A stretch of DNA of 64,000 bases from Deltaproteobacteria bacterium (GTDB lineage: Bacteria; Myxococcota_A; UBA796; GCA-2862545): the NCBI GenBank assembly GCA_006226595.1, contig SBGP01000066.1, forward strand, positions 1 through 64,000, in the 5' to 3' direction. A program made the translations under genes and the position numbers. The notes under the pieces are model-generated. The model was given only the letters and a program-made list of their open reading frames with translations. It did not search any database and had not been told where the DNA came from. The stretch's first letter is position 1, and the number at the start of each line of letters is the position of its first letter. This document shows positions 50,501 through 57,970 of the stretch, piece by piece.

Positions 50501-51009
50501 ACTTCAAGGCCCTGGGTCCGAAGCTCGGCAAGGGCGTGAAGGAAGTCGCCAAGGCGCTCTCGGGACGTGACGGCGCGGAGATCAAGCGCGCGCTCGACGG
50601 CGGCGGCCTCGAGCTCGAGATCGCCGGCAACCGGGTGACGATCACCAGCGCCGAGTGCGACGTGCGGGTCAGCGCGAAGGCCGACTACGAAGCCGCCAGC
50701 TCCGCGCGCGCCGTGGTCGTGCTCCACACTCAGCTCGATGACGACCTGCGCGCCGAAGGCTTCGTGCGCGAACTCACCAATCGCGTCCAGAACCTCCGGA
50801 AGGAAATGGATCTCGGCTACACGCAGCGGATCGCGCTTCAGCTCGACGGAGACGACGTCGTTCGGCAGGCGCTCGCCTCGTTCGGCGATGCGCTGGCCCG
50901 CGAGACTCTCGCAAAGACCTGGCAGATCGGCGAGCCGGAAGGCGACGGCGAGCGCCGCGAGTGGGACGTCGAGGGCCGCGTCGTGACCGCCGGTGTGCAA
51001 GCGCTGTAG
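47548..51009 (+). CDS. ileS: isoleucyl-tRNA synthetase with an insert
   Basis: An 1153-residue class I synthetase that charges tRNA-Ile and edits valine. HIGH appears as PHNGH (51-55) after GPPTANG; GWDTHGLPVEVEVEK and the CP1 editing domain follow, and KMSKS appears as KESKS (608-612). The protein is about 100 residues longer than typical IleS2-type enzymes. The extra segment lies at about 620-710 between the KMSKS loop and GADAFRWLF, where normal enzymes have only a few residues. The architecture (no C-terminal zinc motif) fits the eukaryote-like IleS2 branch. The start ATG follows GGAGGA. Confidence 0.96.
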   Translation: MFERLKSPVDLEEEVLEFWEKERIFERSIEQAKDRPPFVFFEGPPTANGTPHNGHVLTRVIKDVYPRYRTMRGYRVDRRAGWDTHGLPVEVEVEKALDIHGKEAIEAYGLEQFSRKCIDSVFTYIGEWERLTKQIGFWVDLDDAYVTFHRHYVESVWWALARLFEKGLLYQGHKVVWWWPQGGTTLSAGEVGMGYKTVDDPAVTVRFRDAEDASVSYLAWTTTPWTLPSNVALAVGADITYAYCADPEGGTVVLAEALAEAFGLEVQRTVKGSELVGKRYTPLYAFEGEPAAPGEQYVIVTGGHVTTSAGTGIVHTAPAFGEDDMLVAKEHGLAILQWIDPAGRFTPNAGEFAGMFCKEADVHVIRDLKERGLMFKRDTVRHEYPFCWRADSDPLIQYARPAWFIRTTAKNAEALENNQAVSWLPEHIQEGRFGDFLRNNVDWALSRERFWGTPLPIWECPECEARWAAESTEAILAKNPDAFSDDVDIHLQVHKPWIDGVTVPCDCGAQMNRVSEVIDCWFDSGCMPFAQWGFPHKNREEFAQAFPADFISEAVDQTRGWFYSLLMISTLVFDDETCQEYGLDPVGMPRPYKNCIVLGHVCDIDGRKESKSKGNYTSPDLVLRGFTHQVALPDPQLKPGQVGLKSEQVKSLDLAKHELIRLAAEGESDEVSCRVVAADVDPRVKDTVHMHPDDLAAIGLPPEGGRVRFTMPIDPPGADAFRWLFCASTPPWSNTRLSLRAIRDGQREFLMRLRNVVQFFSIYANIAAEQGTFDPKAGAPRSLDQRSELDRWIGGRVSATVKSVESYMDDYRLYEAAREISALVDGLSNWYVRRSRARFWGEGDDSQDALWTLYEVLRSVTRLIGPFVPFTAEAMWGVLERAPFGDAVEPSVHLASWPEAGEVDEQLDAHMDLVREIASLGLSARAATGIKVRQPLAAVTVVLADPSQQAAVERLASLITDELNVREVRFATEAQEFVDFAVKPNFKALGPKLGKGVKEVAKALSGRDGAEIKRALDGGGLELEIAGNRVTITSAECDVRVSAKADYEAASSARAVVVLHTQLDDDLRAEGFVRELTNRVQNLRKEMDLGYTQRIALQLDGDDVVRQALASFGDALARETLAKTWQIGEPEGDGERREWDVEGRVVTAGVQAL

Positions 51010-51081
51010 TACTTGGGCATCGCCCGACGCTTCCGTCTCACATCCTCCTGACGTAGGATGACCCTGATCCAGGGGAAGAGC

Positions 51082-53790
51082 ATGCGTCTCGTCGGTCGTA
51101 TCGGAGTGCTCGCGCTTGCGGCGCTCCTCCCAAGTCTCGCCTTCGCCGACCCGAAGGACGACGCCCGTCGCCACTTCGTGGCCGGGCTCGAGGCAGCCAA
51201 GGCAGAGCAGTTCGAGGTGGCGCTGCAGCACTTCCTCGCTGCGCAGGATGCGTTTCCGCACCCAGCCACCCTCTACAACATCGCCCGAACCTATACGGAC
51301 CTCGGCGATTACCAGAACGCGCTGACCTACTACCGTTTGTTCCGCGACCTCGACCCGAGTCGTGCGGACGAGGTGGACCCGGTCATCGATGCGATTCAGA
51401 TGCGTCTGGCTCAGCGCACCGCGCCGACGACGGTCACCCAGGGCACGCCCACCCAGACCACCGGTGGTGGCGGTGGTGGCGAGGGCCTGGGCACGATCGT
51501 GGTCAGCGGCGCCACCGACGAGGAGATGGCGCGCATCGACGCGCTCACCGCCGAGCTCGAGGCGCTCTCCACGTCGATCAAGGAGCGCATGGCGAACCCG
51601 CCGATTCCGGAGCCGATTCCGGGTGATCCGACCACGGGTGGTGAGCTGCCCGACGTCGACCCCGAAGAGCTTCCGCCGTCGGCCGGCGGCGAGGGGTCCG
51701 AGATCCCGAACCTGCCGGGCGGTGGCTACGCGGAGGCCGCGTACGAGCGTCAGGTCGTCACCGCGTCTCGCTATGGTCAGGATCCGCTCGACTCGCCGTC
51801 CACGCTGACCGTGGTCACGGGCGAGGACATCCGCATCATGGGCGCCACCTCGCTCCGCGAGATCTTCCGCCGGGTGCCGGGCTTCGAGGTCGCCGAGTTC
51901 ACCGTGGGCAACGCGCCGACGTCGATCCGCGGCTTCAACGACGAGCTGTCGAACAAGATTCTCATCCTCATCGACGGTCGGTCGACCTACGAGGACTACC
52001 TCGGCACCACCTTCAAGGAGACGTTCCCGGTCGCTCTCGACGAGATCGAGCGCATCGAGATCATCCGTGGTCCGGGTTCCGCGGTCTATGGCGCCAACGC
52101 CGTGACCGGCGTCGTCAACATCATCACCCGCACCCCGGGTGAGGGTGGCAGCAGCGTGCGCATCGAGGCGGGCAACTCCGCGCGACTCGATCCGCAGGGC
52201 TTTGGCGGCTACACCCGCGGCGAAGGCGTGACCAGCGGCCGCAGCGGCGACACCGCCTACCGCCTGAGCGCCGGGTTCAAGACCTACGGACGCTGGGAGA
52301 AGGACTTCGAGGCGGGCGACTTCGCGTCGCACGACCTGTACCAGCAGGACCAGGACATCGGCCTGGTGAACCTCAAGGCGCACGGTCGCATCGACCGGAC
52401 CTTCCTGGCGGGCGATGGCTTTGCGAGTGTGTCTGGCGGGTTCTCCGACACGGACCTCGAGTTCCAGAACCAGGGCGTTCTCAACACCTACGGCGCGCGG
52501 TTCAAGACCCACTACCTCCGCGGTGACCTCGCCTACGGGCCGGTCCACCTCCGTGCCTTCTGGAACTCCAGCTACAGCAACGACATCGATCGCTGGGCTG
52601 ACCAGGTGGACCACACGTTCCCGGTGGCCTTCGCCGTCGACGCCGATGTCTTCGACGTCGAGCTCGAGGGCAACCAGGAGATCAAGACCGGACCGGTGGT
52701 TCAGCGCGTCAATGCGGGCATCAGCTACCGCATGAAGCAGCTGCAGGACTTCGCGTTCGTGGGGCAGACGCCGGAGCCGCAGACGGCTGCCGAGGTCGCC
52801 GAGTGCACCGCACGCACGCGCTTCGTCGAGATGCCGGACGGCAGCTGCGGGCTGCGCGAACATCACTTCGGTTTCTTCCTCCAGGACGAAGTGACGATGC
52901 GTCGCTTCAAGGTCGTGCTCTCCGGTCGCTTCGACCGCGACCCGAACATCGACCCCAAGAAGACGCTGTCGCCGCGAGCGTCGTTCATCGCGCGCATCGC
53001 GGACCAGACGTCGCTTCGCGCGAACATCGGTAGCTCCTTCCGCGCGCCGAACATGATCGAGAACTACAGCCAGTACGCGCTGCCGACCGGCACCGATGGC
53101 GTGTTCCTGCAGTTCCAGGCGGACCACTTCGAGAAGGTGCAGCCCGAGCGCATCCTCACCGCAGAGCTCGGCGTGCACGACCAGTCGACGCTGTACCACT
53201 CCGCGGACGTGGCCATCTACTACAACCGCCTGGTCGACCGCATCGACATCCGCGACGTAGAGCCGACCCTCGAGTTCTACGACTTCGACATCGGTGGCTA
53301 CCGCGCCGGCTTCTCGGCCTTCGAGAACATCCCGCTCGTCGACGTCGGCTACGGCCTCGAGGCCGAGGCCGAGTTCTACCCGACCGATGGTCTCGACGTG
53401 TACACCAACTTCACGATCGCCCAGCACCTGTGGCTCGAGGACGGTACACGGACCCGGAGCGAGGAGATCTCCACGTTCAAGGGCAACCTCGGCGCGTCCT
53501 ACCGCACGCCGTACCGAACGGACGTCTCCCTCGACGTCAACTACGTCGGTCGCCAGGCCTGGGGCGTGTCCGTCATCGGCTCCGACGGCCTGTTCCGCGA
53601 CACCGTGTACGAGGTACCCGCGCGCCTCTTCCTGAACTCGCGCGTCGGTGTCCGCCCGTTCGAGGACGAGAAGCTCGAGTTCGCGCTCGTCGGCTACAAC
53701 CTCCTGGGCTTCTCCAAGCCGTTCATCGAGCACCCGAAGGGACAACGCGTCGGCGGACGTCTCTTCGGCTCGGTTTCGTACAAGTTCTGA
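51082..53790 (+). CDS. TonB-dependent outer-membrane receptor with N-terminal TPR region
   Basis: A 902-residue outer-membrane receptor. The signal peptide ends ALLPSLAFA. It is followed by a TPR-like region (about 24-110, DARRHFVAGLEAAKAEQFEV and LYNIARTYTDLGDYQNALTY) and a low-complexity Gly/Pro linker. Then come a TonB-box-like QVVTASRY, a plug domain with LREIFRRVPGFEV, ILILIDGRS and IEIIRGPGSAVYGANAVTGV, and a 22-stranded barrel ending in Phe (VSYKF). ATG at 51082 was preferred over 51058 because AGGGGAAG lies just upstream and the signal peptide then starts correctly. It is followed 7 bases later by a lipoprotein gene, a likely partner. The ligand is unknown. Confidence 0.92.
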   Translation: MRLVGRIGVLALAALLPSLAFADPKDDARRHFVAGLEAAKAEQFEVALQHFLAAQDAFPHPATLYNIARTYTDLGDYQNALTYYRLFRDLDPSRADEVDPVIDAIQMRLAQRTAPTTVTQGTPTQTTGGGGGGEGLGTIVVSGATDEEMARIDALTAELEALSTSIKERMANPPIPEPIPGDPTTGGELPDVDPEELPPSAGGEGSEIPNLPGGGYAEAAYERQVVTASRYGQDPLDSPSTLTVVTGEDIRIMGATSLREIFRRVPGFEVAEFTVGNAPTSIRGFNDELSNKILILIDGRSTYEDYLGTTFKETFPVALDEIERIEIIRGPGSAVYGANAVTGVVNIITRTPGEGGSSVRIEAGNSARLDPQGFGGYTRGEGVTSGRSGDTAYRLSAGFKTYGRWEKDFEAGDFASHDLYQQDQDIGLVNLKAHGRIDRTFLAGDGFASVSGGFSDTDLEFQNQGVLNTYGARFKTHYLRGDLAYGPVHLRAFWNSSYSNDIDRWADQVDHTFPVAFAVDADVFDVELEGNQEIKTGPVVQRVNAGISYRMKQLQDFAFVGQTPEPQTAAEVAECTARTRFVEMPDGSCGLREHHFGFFLQDEVTMRRFKVVLSGRFDRDPNIDPKKTLSPRASFIARIADQTSLRANIGSSFRAPNMIENYSQYALPTGTDGVFLQFQADHFEKVQPERILTAELGVHDQSTLYHSADVAIYYNRLVDRIDIRDVEPTLEFYDFDIGGYRAGFSAFENIPLVDVGYGLEAEAEFYPTDGLDVYTNFTIAQHLWLEDGTRTRSEEISTFKGNLGASYRTPYRTDVSLDVNYVGRQAWGVSVIGSDGLFRDTVYEVPARLFLNSRVGVRPFEDEKLEFALVGYNLLGFSKPFIEHPKGQRVGGRLFGSVSYKF

Positions 53791-53797
53791 GGCACAG

Positions 53798-55060
53798 ATG
53801 CTCGCAAACACCTACCGCGCCCTTCTTCTTGCGCTCCCGGCTGGCCTGCTCGCCGTCTCCCTCGGCTGTGACTACGAGGCTCCCCACTCCGAGGACTATC
53901 GCCAGGAGACGCCTCCGAACGTGATCAGCGGCGAGGTCGTCCTCGCGATTCCGATCGAGCAGGAGCTCGGCCACGTCGTGCTCCTCGCCACCGACGCGTC
54001 GAACCCCGGCCCGCCGGAAGGCACGGGCTTCCCGTACACGTTCACGACCGTGCCGCCGAGCGCGTTCACGCGTGGCACCGACGGCCTGCTCTCCGCGAAC
54101 TTCACGATCACCGAACTGTACGACGCAGACTGGCTGATCACCGGGTTCATGGACGTCGACAACGACTTCTCGGCCCTGTTCGGCGAGTTCGGCGGCGCGA
54201 CCTGTGGTGACGTGCTCGGCGCGCACATCGACAGCGTGACCACGCAGAACATCGTGCCGGTGACGGCGACGGGCGGCGACCACGTCGAGAACATCGCGGT
54301 GACCCTCGGCCAGCAGCTCACCGTCGAGCGTCCCGCGTTCACGATCGAGACCGCGCAGCTCGATGGCAGCAGCGGCAACGGTCCGGACATCGATCTCGCG
54401 TACAACGGCCCGTTCCCGCAGGCCTTCGTCGTGCGTGCGACCCCGATCCACGCCGAGGTCCAGGGACTGAACTACGACCTCGACGGGCCCTTCGACCTCA
54501 CCGATCCGCAGGAGTGTCAGACGGGCATCCTCGTCGTCGCCAACGACAAGGATGGGGACGGCGTCATCGACTTCCACCCGCTGTTCGGCGACCCGGTGCT
54601 CGACATCACTCCGCAGGTCTACCTGACCTTCCTCGGTGAGTCTCAGAACGAGGACGGCACGTGGAACTCCAGCCTCGGACCGAACGAGAGCTGGGCGGGT
54701 CTCGCCGCGTACAGCATCCTCGCGCTCCAGCCGCTCCGCGACATGGCGCGTGCGGATGGCCGTGACAACGATGCGGACGGCGTGGTCGACGAGAGCACCG
54801 AGGAGCCCGTGAACACGCCGTTCCTGCTACCCGAGGCGACGCTGATGTGGCTGCCCGCGGGCCTACACACCGATGGCGACGAGGACTGGCTCGAGACCGA
54901 TCCGCTCGCGCTGCCCCGCGGACACTGGGACATCACGCTGATCTCGGACTCCGGCCAGACGTGGACCGTGCCCAACGATCTCGCGTACTTCCCGTCGACG
55001 GACAGCGCCTACGACCCGGCGCGTCAGGCCGAGACGCTGCAGACCTTCGGCCCCGAGTAG
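53798..55060 (+). CDS. lipoprotein partner of the TonB-dependent receptor
   Basis: A 420-residue lipoprotein (signal LPAGLLAVSLGCD, lipobox SLGC) encoded 7 bases after the receptor. Its beta-rich body contains two DxDxDG calcium-loop-like sites (NDKDGDGVIDFH and DNDADGVVDES). The family is not recognised. The tandem TonB receptor-lipoprotein arrangement is common where the lipoprotein captures or presents the substrate (as in SusCD or HemR/HmuY-like systems), though no SusD-type helices are seen. A role in substrate capture at the cell surface is inference. Confidence 0.72.
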   Translation: MLANTYRALLLALPAGLLAVSLGCDYEAPHSEDYRQETPPNVISGEVVLAIPIEQELGHVVLLATDASNPGPPEGTGFPYTFTTVPPSAFTRGTDGLLSANFTITELYDADWLITGFMDVDNDFSALFGEFGGATCGDVLGAHIDSVTTQNIVPVTATGGDHVENIAVTLGQQLTVERPAFTIETAQLDGSSGNGPDIDLAYNGPFPQAFVVRATPIHAEVQGLNYDLDGPFDLTDPQECQTGILVVANDKDGDGVIDFHPLFGDPVLDITPQVYLTFLGESQNEDGTWNSSLGPNESWAGLAAYSILALQPLRDMARADGRDNDADGVVDESTEEPVNTPFLLPEATLMWLPAGLHTDGDEDWLETDPLALPRGHWDITLISDSGQTWTVPNDLAYFPSTDSAYDPARQAETLQTFGPE

Positions 55061-55078
55061 GCCGACCCGAAACGCGAA

Positions 55079-55113
55079 CGTCCCGCGGCCGGCAGGTGCT
55101 GGCTCGCGGGACG
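55079..55113. terminator. candidate hairpin between convergent genes
   Basis: A 9-pair perfect GC stem (arms 55079-55087 and 55105-55113) with a 17-base loop lies between convergent genes. The plus-strand tail lacks a T-run; the minus-strand tail GTTCGCGTTTCGG is partly T-rich. It may act as a weak terminator for the minus transcript. Confidence 0.35.
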
Positions 55114-55149
55114 ACGTGCGTTCGGGGCCTCGAACGAAGCTTCGTGACG

Positions 55150-56214
55150 CTACTGAGGCGGCTCGAGGATATCCGGCCACAGCTCTTCGGCCCGGCGTCG
55201 TCCGCGGCGAACCTGGGTGCAGAACCACGTCCAGTTGCCGATGTGGTCGCCGGGAGGCGTGGCCTCGCAGACCTCGAAGGTCTGGTACTCGGCCTCGGTG
55301 ACGAACTTGCCGCCGAGGAAGCGGTACATCTGGATGAGCTGCCGAAGTGCGTCGCCCTCGCGGTCCACGCCCAGCGCGGCGCGAAGGCCGACGGCCACCG
55401 AGTCTTCGGCGGCGCCCAGGGGCGGGAGGATGCTGTGGGCGGGCAGCTGCACGAGGTGGCTCGCGAGCTCGGCGAGGGCGTGAGCCAAGGGAAGGTCGCG
55501 GCCGTGGTCCTCGCGGGCGAGCGAACGAATCGTCTCGAGCCACTCCTCGGCGTCGTCGCGGATGGCGGTGGAGAGCCCATCGAGGATCCACGCGAGCTCT
55601 GAACCCTCGAGCTGCTCGCGGAAGGCGTCCGCGTCGAGGTCGGCAGGCAGCGGGTCTTCGCTCGAGAACGAGGAGTTCACGTACCGGGTGATCGGCTGAC
55701 CGCGGGTGCCCGACAGGGCGCGACCGGCGCGCAGTGCCAGCGAGATGCGGGTGAGGGGAGGGACCTCGGCGCCGAAGAGCACGTCGAGCACCGCGGGGTC
55801 GGTGGACATGCCCAGGGTCTCCATCGCGCGGCGAAGCTGCTTGGCGGCGCGACGGGCGGGCACGCGAGGGTCCTTGGAGAGGCGGACGTACGCCTGCGTC
55901 GCGGGGTGGGCGCCCTCACCGGAGCGACCCACCTCGAACCAGCCGTCGACGCCGTGGGGCGTGGCGCTGACGATGAGCGGGCGACCCGGAGGACCGGGCA
56001 CGATCACGGTGCCGCCGACGCCCTCTTCGCGGCCTACGCCACATCCCGCAAGGGGCGGCGCGTAGAGGAGCGCGGGGCCCTCGACCGGCACCCAGTCGGT
56101 CTCGTCAGAGAGCACCTGGACGTGCAGGAGCAGTCCGAGCTGACGAGCGCGGGTGAGCAGGAGGATGCCGGCAGTGACGGCGGCGGGCGCACTGCCCGTG
56201 AGCACGATGTCCAT
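55150..56214 (-). CDS. hypothetical protein
   Basis: A 354-residue protein not assigned to a family. The N-terminus MDIVLTGSAPAAVTAGILLLT is hydrophobic and could be a membrane or Rossmann-like first strand/helix rather than a signal. Further segments are DETDWVPVEGPALLY, a helical region RVPARRAAKQLRRAMETLGM, and a C-terminal part ending with EYQTFEVCEATPPGDHIG and QVRRGRRRAEELW. It starts 7 bases after the KptA-NUDIX stop, with GAGG upstream, so it is likely co-transcribed with that fusion gene and may belong to the same pathway. Confidence 0.6.
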   Translation of the reverse strand: MDIVLTGSAPAAVTAGILLLTRARQLGLLLHVQVLSDETDWVPVEGPALLYAPPLAGCGVGREEGVGGTVIVPGPPGRPLIVSATPHGVDGWFEVGRSGEGAHPATQAYVRLSKDPRVPARRAAKQLRRAMETLGMSTDPAVLDVLFGAEVPPLTRISLALRAGRALSGTRGQPITRYVNSSFSSEDPLPADLDADAFREQLEGSELAWILDGLSTAIRDDAEEWLETIRSLAREDHGRDLPLAHALAELASHLVQLPAHSILPPLGAAEDSVAVGLRAALGVDREGDALRQLIQMYRFLGGKFVTEAEYQTFEVCEATPPGDHIGNWTWFCTQVRRGRRRAEELWPDILEPPQ

Positions 56215-56221
56215 CGAGGCC

Positions 56222-57238
56222 TCAGGGTTCGAACAGGGCCGGCAGCGCCCGGTCGCGGAGGAGCTCTCGGGTGCGCTGCATCAGCGGAATCAGGCTGGTG
56301 TGGCGGACAACCCTACACGCCTCGTCCGGCGTGAACCATTTCACGGCGCCGATGCCCTCGCGCGACGACGGATCGAAGGCGTCCATCTGGGCTTCTGGAC
56401 GAACGAGGAAGAGGTACACCCGCTTGAGGCGCGGCAGCCCACCCGGGGCCATGAAGCCGTAGCGAACCTCGCCGAGCGGAGCGAGCACGGTGAACGGCAC
56501 GTCGATGCCCATCTCTTCGCAGATCTCGCGGCATCCTGCGGTCTCGGGAGACTCGCCGGGCTCGAGCTTGCCCTTGGCGACTTCCCAGGTGGCGCGGTTG
56601 CGGCGCTTCACCTTGATCAGGCACAGCTCGGGGGTGCCGTCCGGACGCAGGCGCACGGGAATGCCACCCGCCGAGAGCTGCTCGGCGTAGTTCGGCTGGA
56701 GGTTGAGCACGTGCGCGAGTGGCACCTTCTCGGCGAGGAACAGGCCACTGCGACGGCTGCGGCTGAAGTTCACCCCGCCACGCTTGGCGCGGGACGCGTC
56801 GATCACGAGCAGCCGCGGCTCGCCACGGAAGCGATGCGCGGTCCGCCACGCGCCGACCTCGTCGCCCGAGAACACGAGGGGGCGATTGCCGGCGAACAGC
56901 CCTCCCTTCTCGAGGACTTCGTCGACGCGATCCGCCGTGGTGGCGTGGAACAGGATGTCTGGGTGGGCTGGGGCGCGGCGGCCCCCACCGCGTCGGGCGC
57001 GGGCGCGGATCATCGAGCCGCGAAGCTCGAAGCCACGGCCGTTGGTGGCGATGTCCTGGATGACATCGACCCGCACCTCGCGATGCACGAGGCGGGAGAC
57101 TGCATCCACGAGCTCGACCAGGCCGACCCACCCCTCACTGTCAGGGCACAGGTTGCCGCGGTCAGGCCGGTGGCGCAGCAGAAACGCCATCGTCTTCGAG
57201 AGCCGGACATCGTCCGGCTCAGCGCGATTGTTCGACAT
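56222..57238 (-). CDS. KptA/Tpt1 RNA 2'-phosphotransferase fused to NUDIX hydrolase
   Basis: A 338-residue fusion. Residues about 10-178 match KptA/Tpt1, which removes an internal RNA 2'-phosphate using NAD+, giving ADP-ribose 1'',2''-cyclic phosphate and nicotinamide. Conserved sites are LLRHR (Arg22, His23), Arg78 in the IRA motif, HAT in place of HGT, and Arg119 in NRPLVFSGD. Residues about 190-338 are a NUDIX domain with a complete box GX5EX7REUXEEXGU (223-245), GKLEPGESPETAGCREIC onward. NUDIX enzymes cleave nucleoside diphosphate-X compounds, including ADP-ribose derivatives, so it may process the KptA product. ATG at 57238 is chosen from the KptA N-terminus; there is no clear Shine-Dalgarno site. 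Confidence 0.82.
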   Translation of the reverse strand: MSNNRAEPDDVRLSKTMAFLLRHRPDRGNLCPDSEGWVGLVELVDAVSRLVHREVRVDVIQDIATNGRGFELRGSMIRARARRGGGRRAPAHPDILFHATTADRVDEVLEKGGLFAGNRPLVFSGDEVGAWRTAHRFRGEPRLLVIDASRAKRGGVNFSRSRRSGLFLAEKVPLAHVLNLQPNYAEQLSAGGIPVRLRPDGTPELCLIKVKRRNRATWEVAKGKLEPGESPETAGCREICEEMGIDVPFTVLAPLGEVRYGFMAPGGLPRLKRVYLFLVRPEAQMDAFDPSSREGIGAVKWFTPDEACRVVRHTSLIPLMQRTRELLRDRALPALFEP

Positions 57239-57278
57239 TTTGAAAGAGTGGTCTGGCGGCGAGGGTGCGGGCCCGAGG

Positions 57279-57293
57279 TGGGTGCGGCACCCA
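57279..57293. promoter_or_regulatory. 15-base perfect dyad in the KptA-NUDIX leader
   Basis: Arms TGGGTGC and GCACCCA around one central base, 41-55 bases upstream of the chosen start codon and downstream of the candidate -10 element at 57321. The position suits a repressor site or a short leader hairpin; the sequence alone does not tell which. Confidence 0.35.
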
Positions 57294-57320
57294 TCGCGCG
57301 CACGAAGGGTTCTTGCCCTC

Positions 57321-57329
57321 ATTCTACCA
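57321..57329 (-). promoter_or_regulatory. candidate extended -10 promoter for KptA-NUDIX
   Basis: On the minus strand this reads TGGTAGAAT: a TGn extension followed by TAGAAT, 5 of 6 matches to TATAAT. No good -35 is visible 17 bases upstream, as expected for an extended -10 promoter. A transcript from here would begin about 75 bases before the ATG at 57238 and would exclude the longer reading that starts at 57349. Confidence 0.35.
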
Positions 57330-57361
57330 TCTCGGCCCATGCCGAGCACCGTCCGCGCGCG

Positions 57362-57970
57362 TCAGCGAGACGTGAGCCGGCGCGCGGCTTCGCTCCACGC
57401 TCCGGGGCGGCGCACGAGGACGGCCTCGAGGCCCAGCGCATGCGCGGCGGCGATGTCTTCGACCTCGTGGTCCCCGACGTGGACAGCCCGCGACGCGCCG
57501 AGCTGACGGAGCGCTTCGCGAAACAGGGCGGCGTCGGGCTTGGCGACCCCATGCTCCTCGGCGAGCACGACGGCATCGAGGTCTTCGCGCAGTCCGAACG
57601 CGTCGAGCAGGGCATGGGCGCGCGCATCCATGTTGCTCACGACGGCGGTGGGATGGCCGTCGCGGTGAGCCTGGCGCAGCACGGAGACGCCCTCCTCATC
57701 GACCCGCCACGCTGCCGGCTCGGCGTAGGCGGCGAACAGCTCCTCGAACAGCGCCGGGTCGTCGCTCGCGAACGCTTCGTGGACGACGCGCCGCCAGTAG
57801 CCCTTGCCAAGGGCCTGGTCGTGCGTGCGCATCGCCGCGCGAAGGCGGGCGCCGAGGGCTTCCCGGGAGGGCGACTGCCCGTGGCGCGCCCCGATGCGCA
57901 GGTACACGTCGAGCACCGGCTCGGCGAGGTGGAGCAGGGTCCCGTGCAGATCGACGAGCAGGGCCTTCAC
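57362..57970 (-). CDS. HAD-superfamily hydrolase
   Basis: A 202-residue HAD subfamily IA protein. Motif I reads LLVDLHGTLLH, with the nucleophile Asp but His in place of the usual second Asp. The cap is helical. Motif II is AVVSNMDARA, motif III includes EEHGVAKPDAALF with Lys, and motif IV reads HVGDHEVEDI. The DLHGT variant suggests a non-phosphatase or altered specificity within the HDHD3/dehalogenase-like group. GTG at 57970 overlaps the stop of the SNase gene (GTGA), so the two are co-translated although one is secreted and the other cytosolic. Confidence 0.8.
   Translation of the reverse strand: MKALLVDLHGTLLHLAEPVLDVYLRIGARHGQSPSREALGARLRAAMRTHDQALGKGYWRRVVHEAFASDDPALFEELFAAYAEPAAWRVDEEGVSVLRQAHRDGHPTAVVSNMDARAHALLDAFGLREDLDAVVLAEEHGVAKPDAALFREALRQLGASRAVHVGDHEVEDIAAAHALGLEAVLVRRPGAWSEAARRLTSR

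Noticed and set aside
51031-51059. Possible promoter with TAGGAT ahead of the TonB receptor, and TAGG[AC]T-like hexamers at 40655-40660 and 14102-14107 (minus)
   Set aside because: The hexamer recurs, but matching -35 elements are poor, and at 40655 the AGGA could simply be a ribosome site. I did not claim a shared promoter class.
44257-53811. A 3184-codon open reading frame on the minus strand
   Set aside because: It is the antisense shadow of the MopE, ileS and TonB-receptor genes. The GC-rich codon use keeps the reverse frame open, the product has no family-like sequence, and the true genes on the plus strand are unmistakable.
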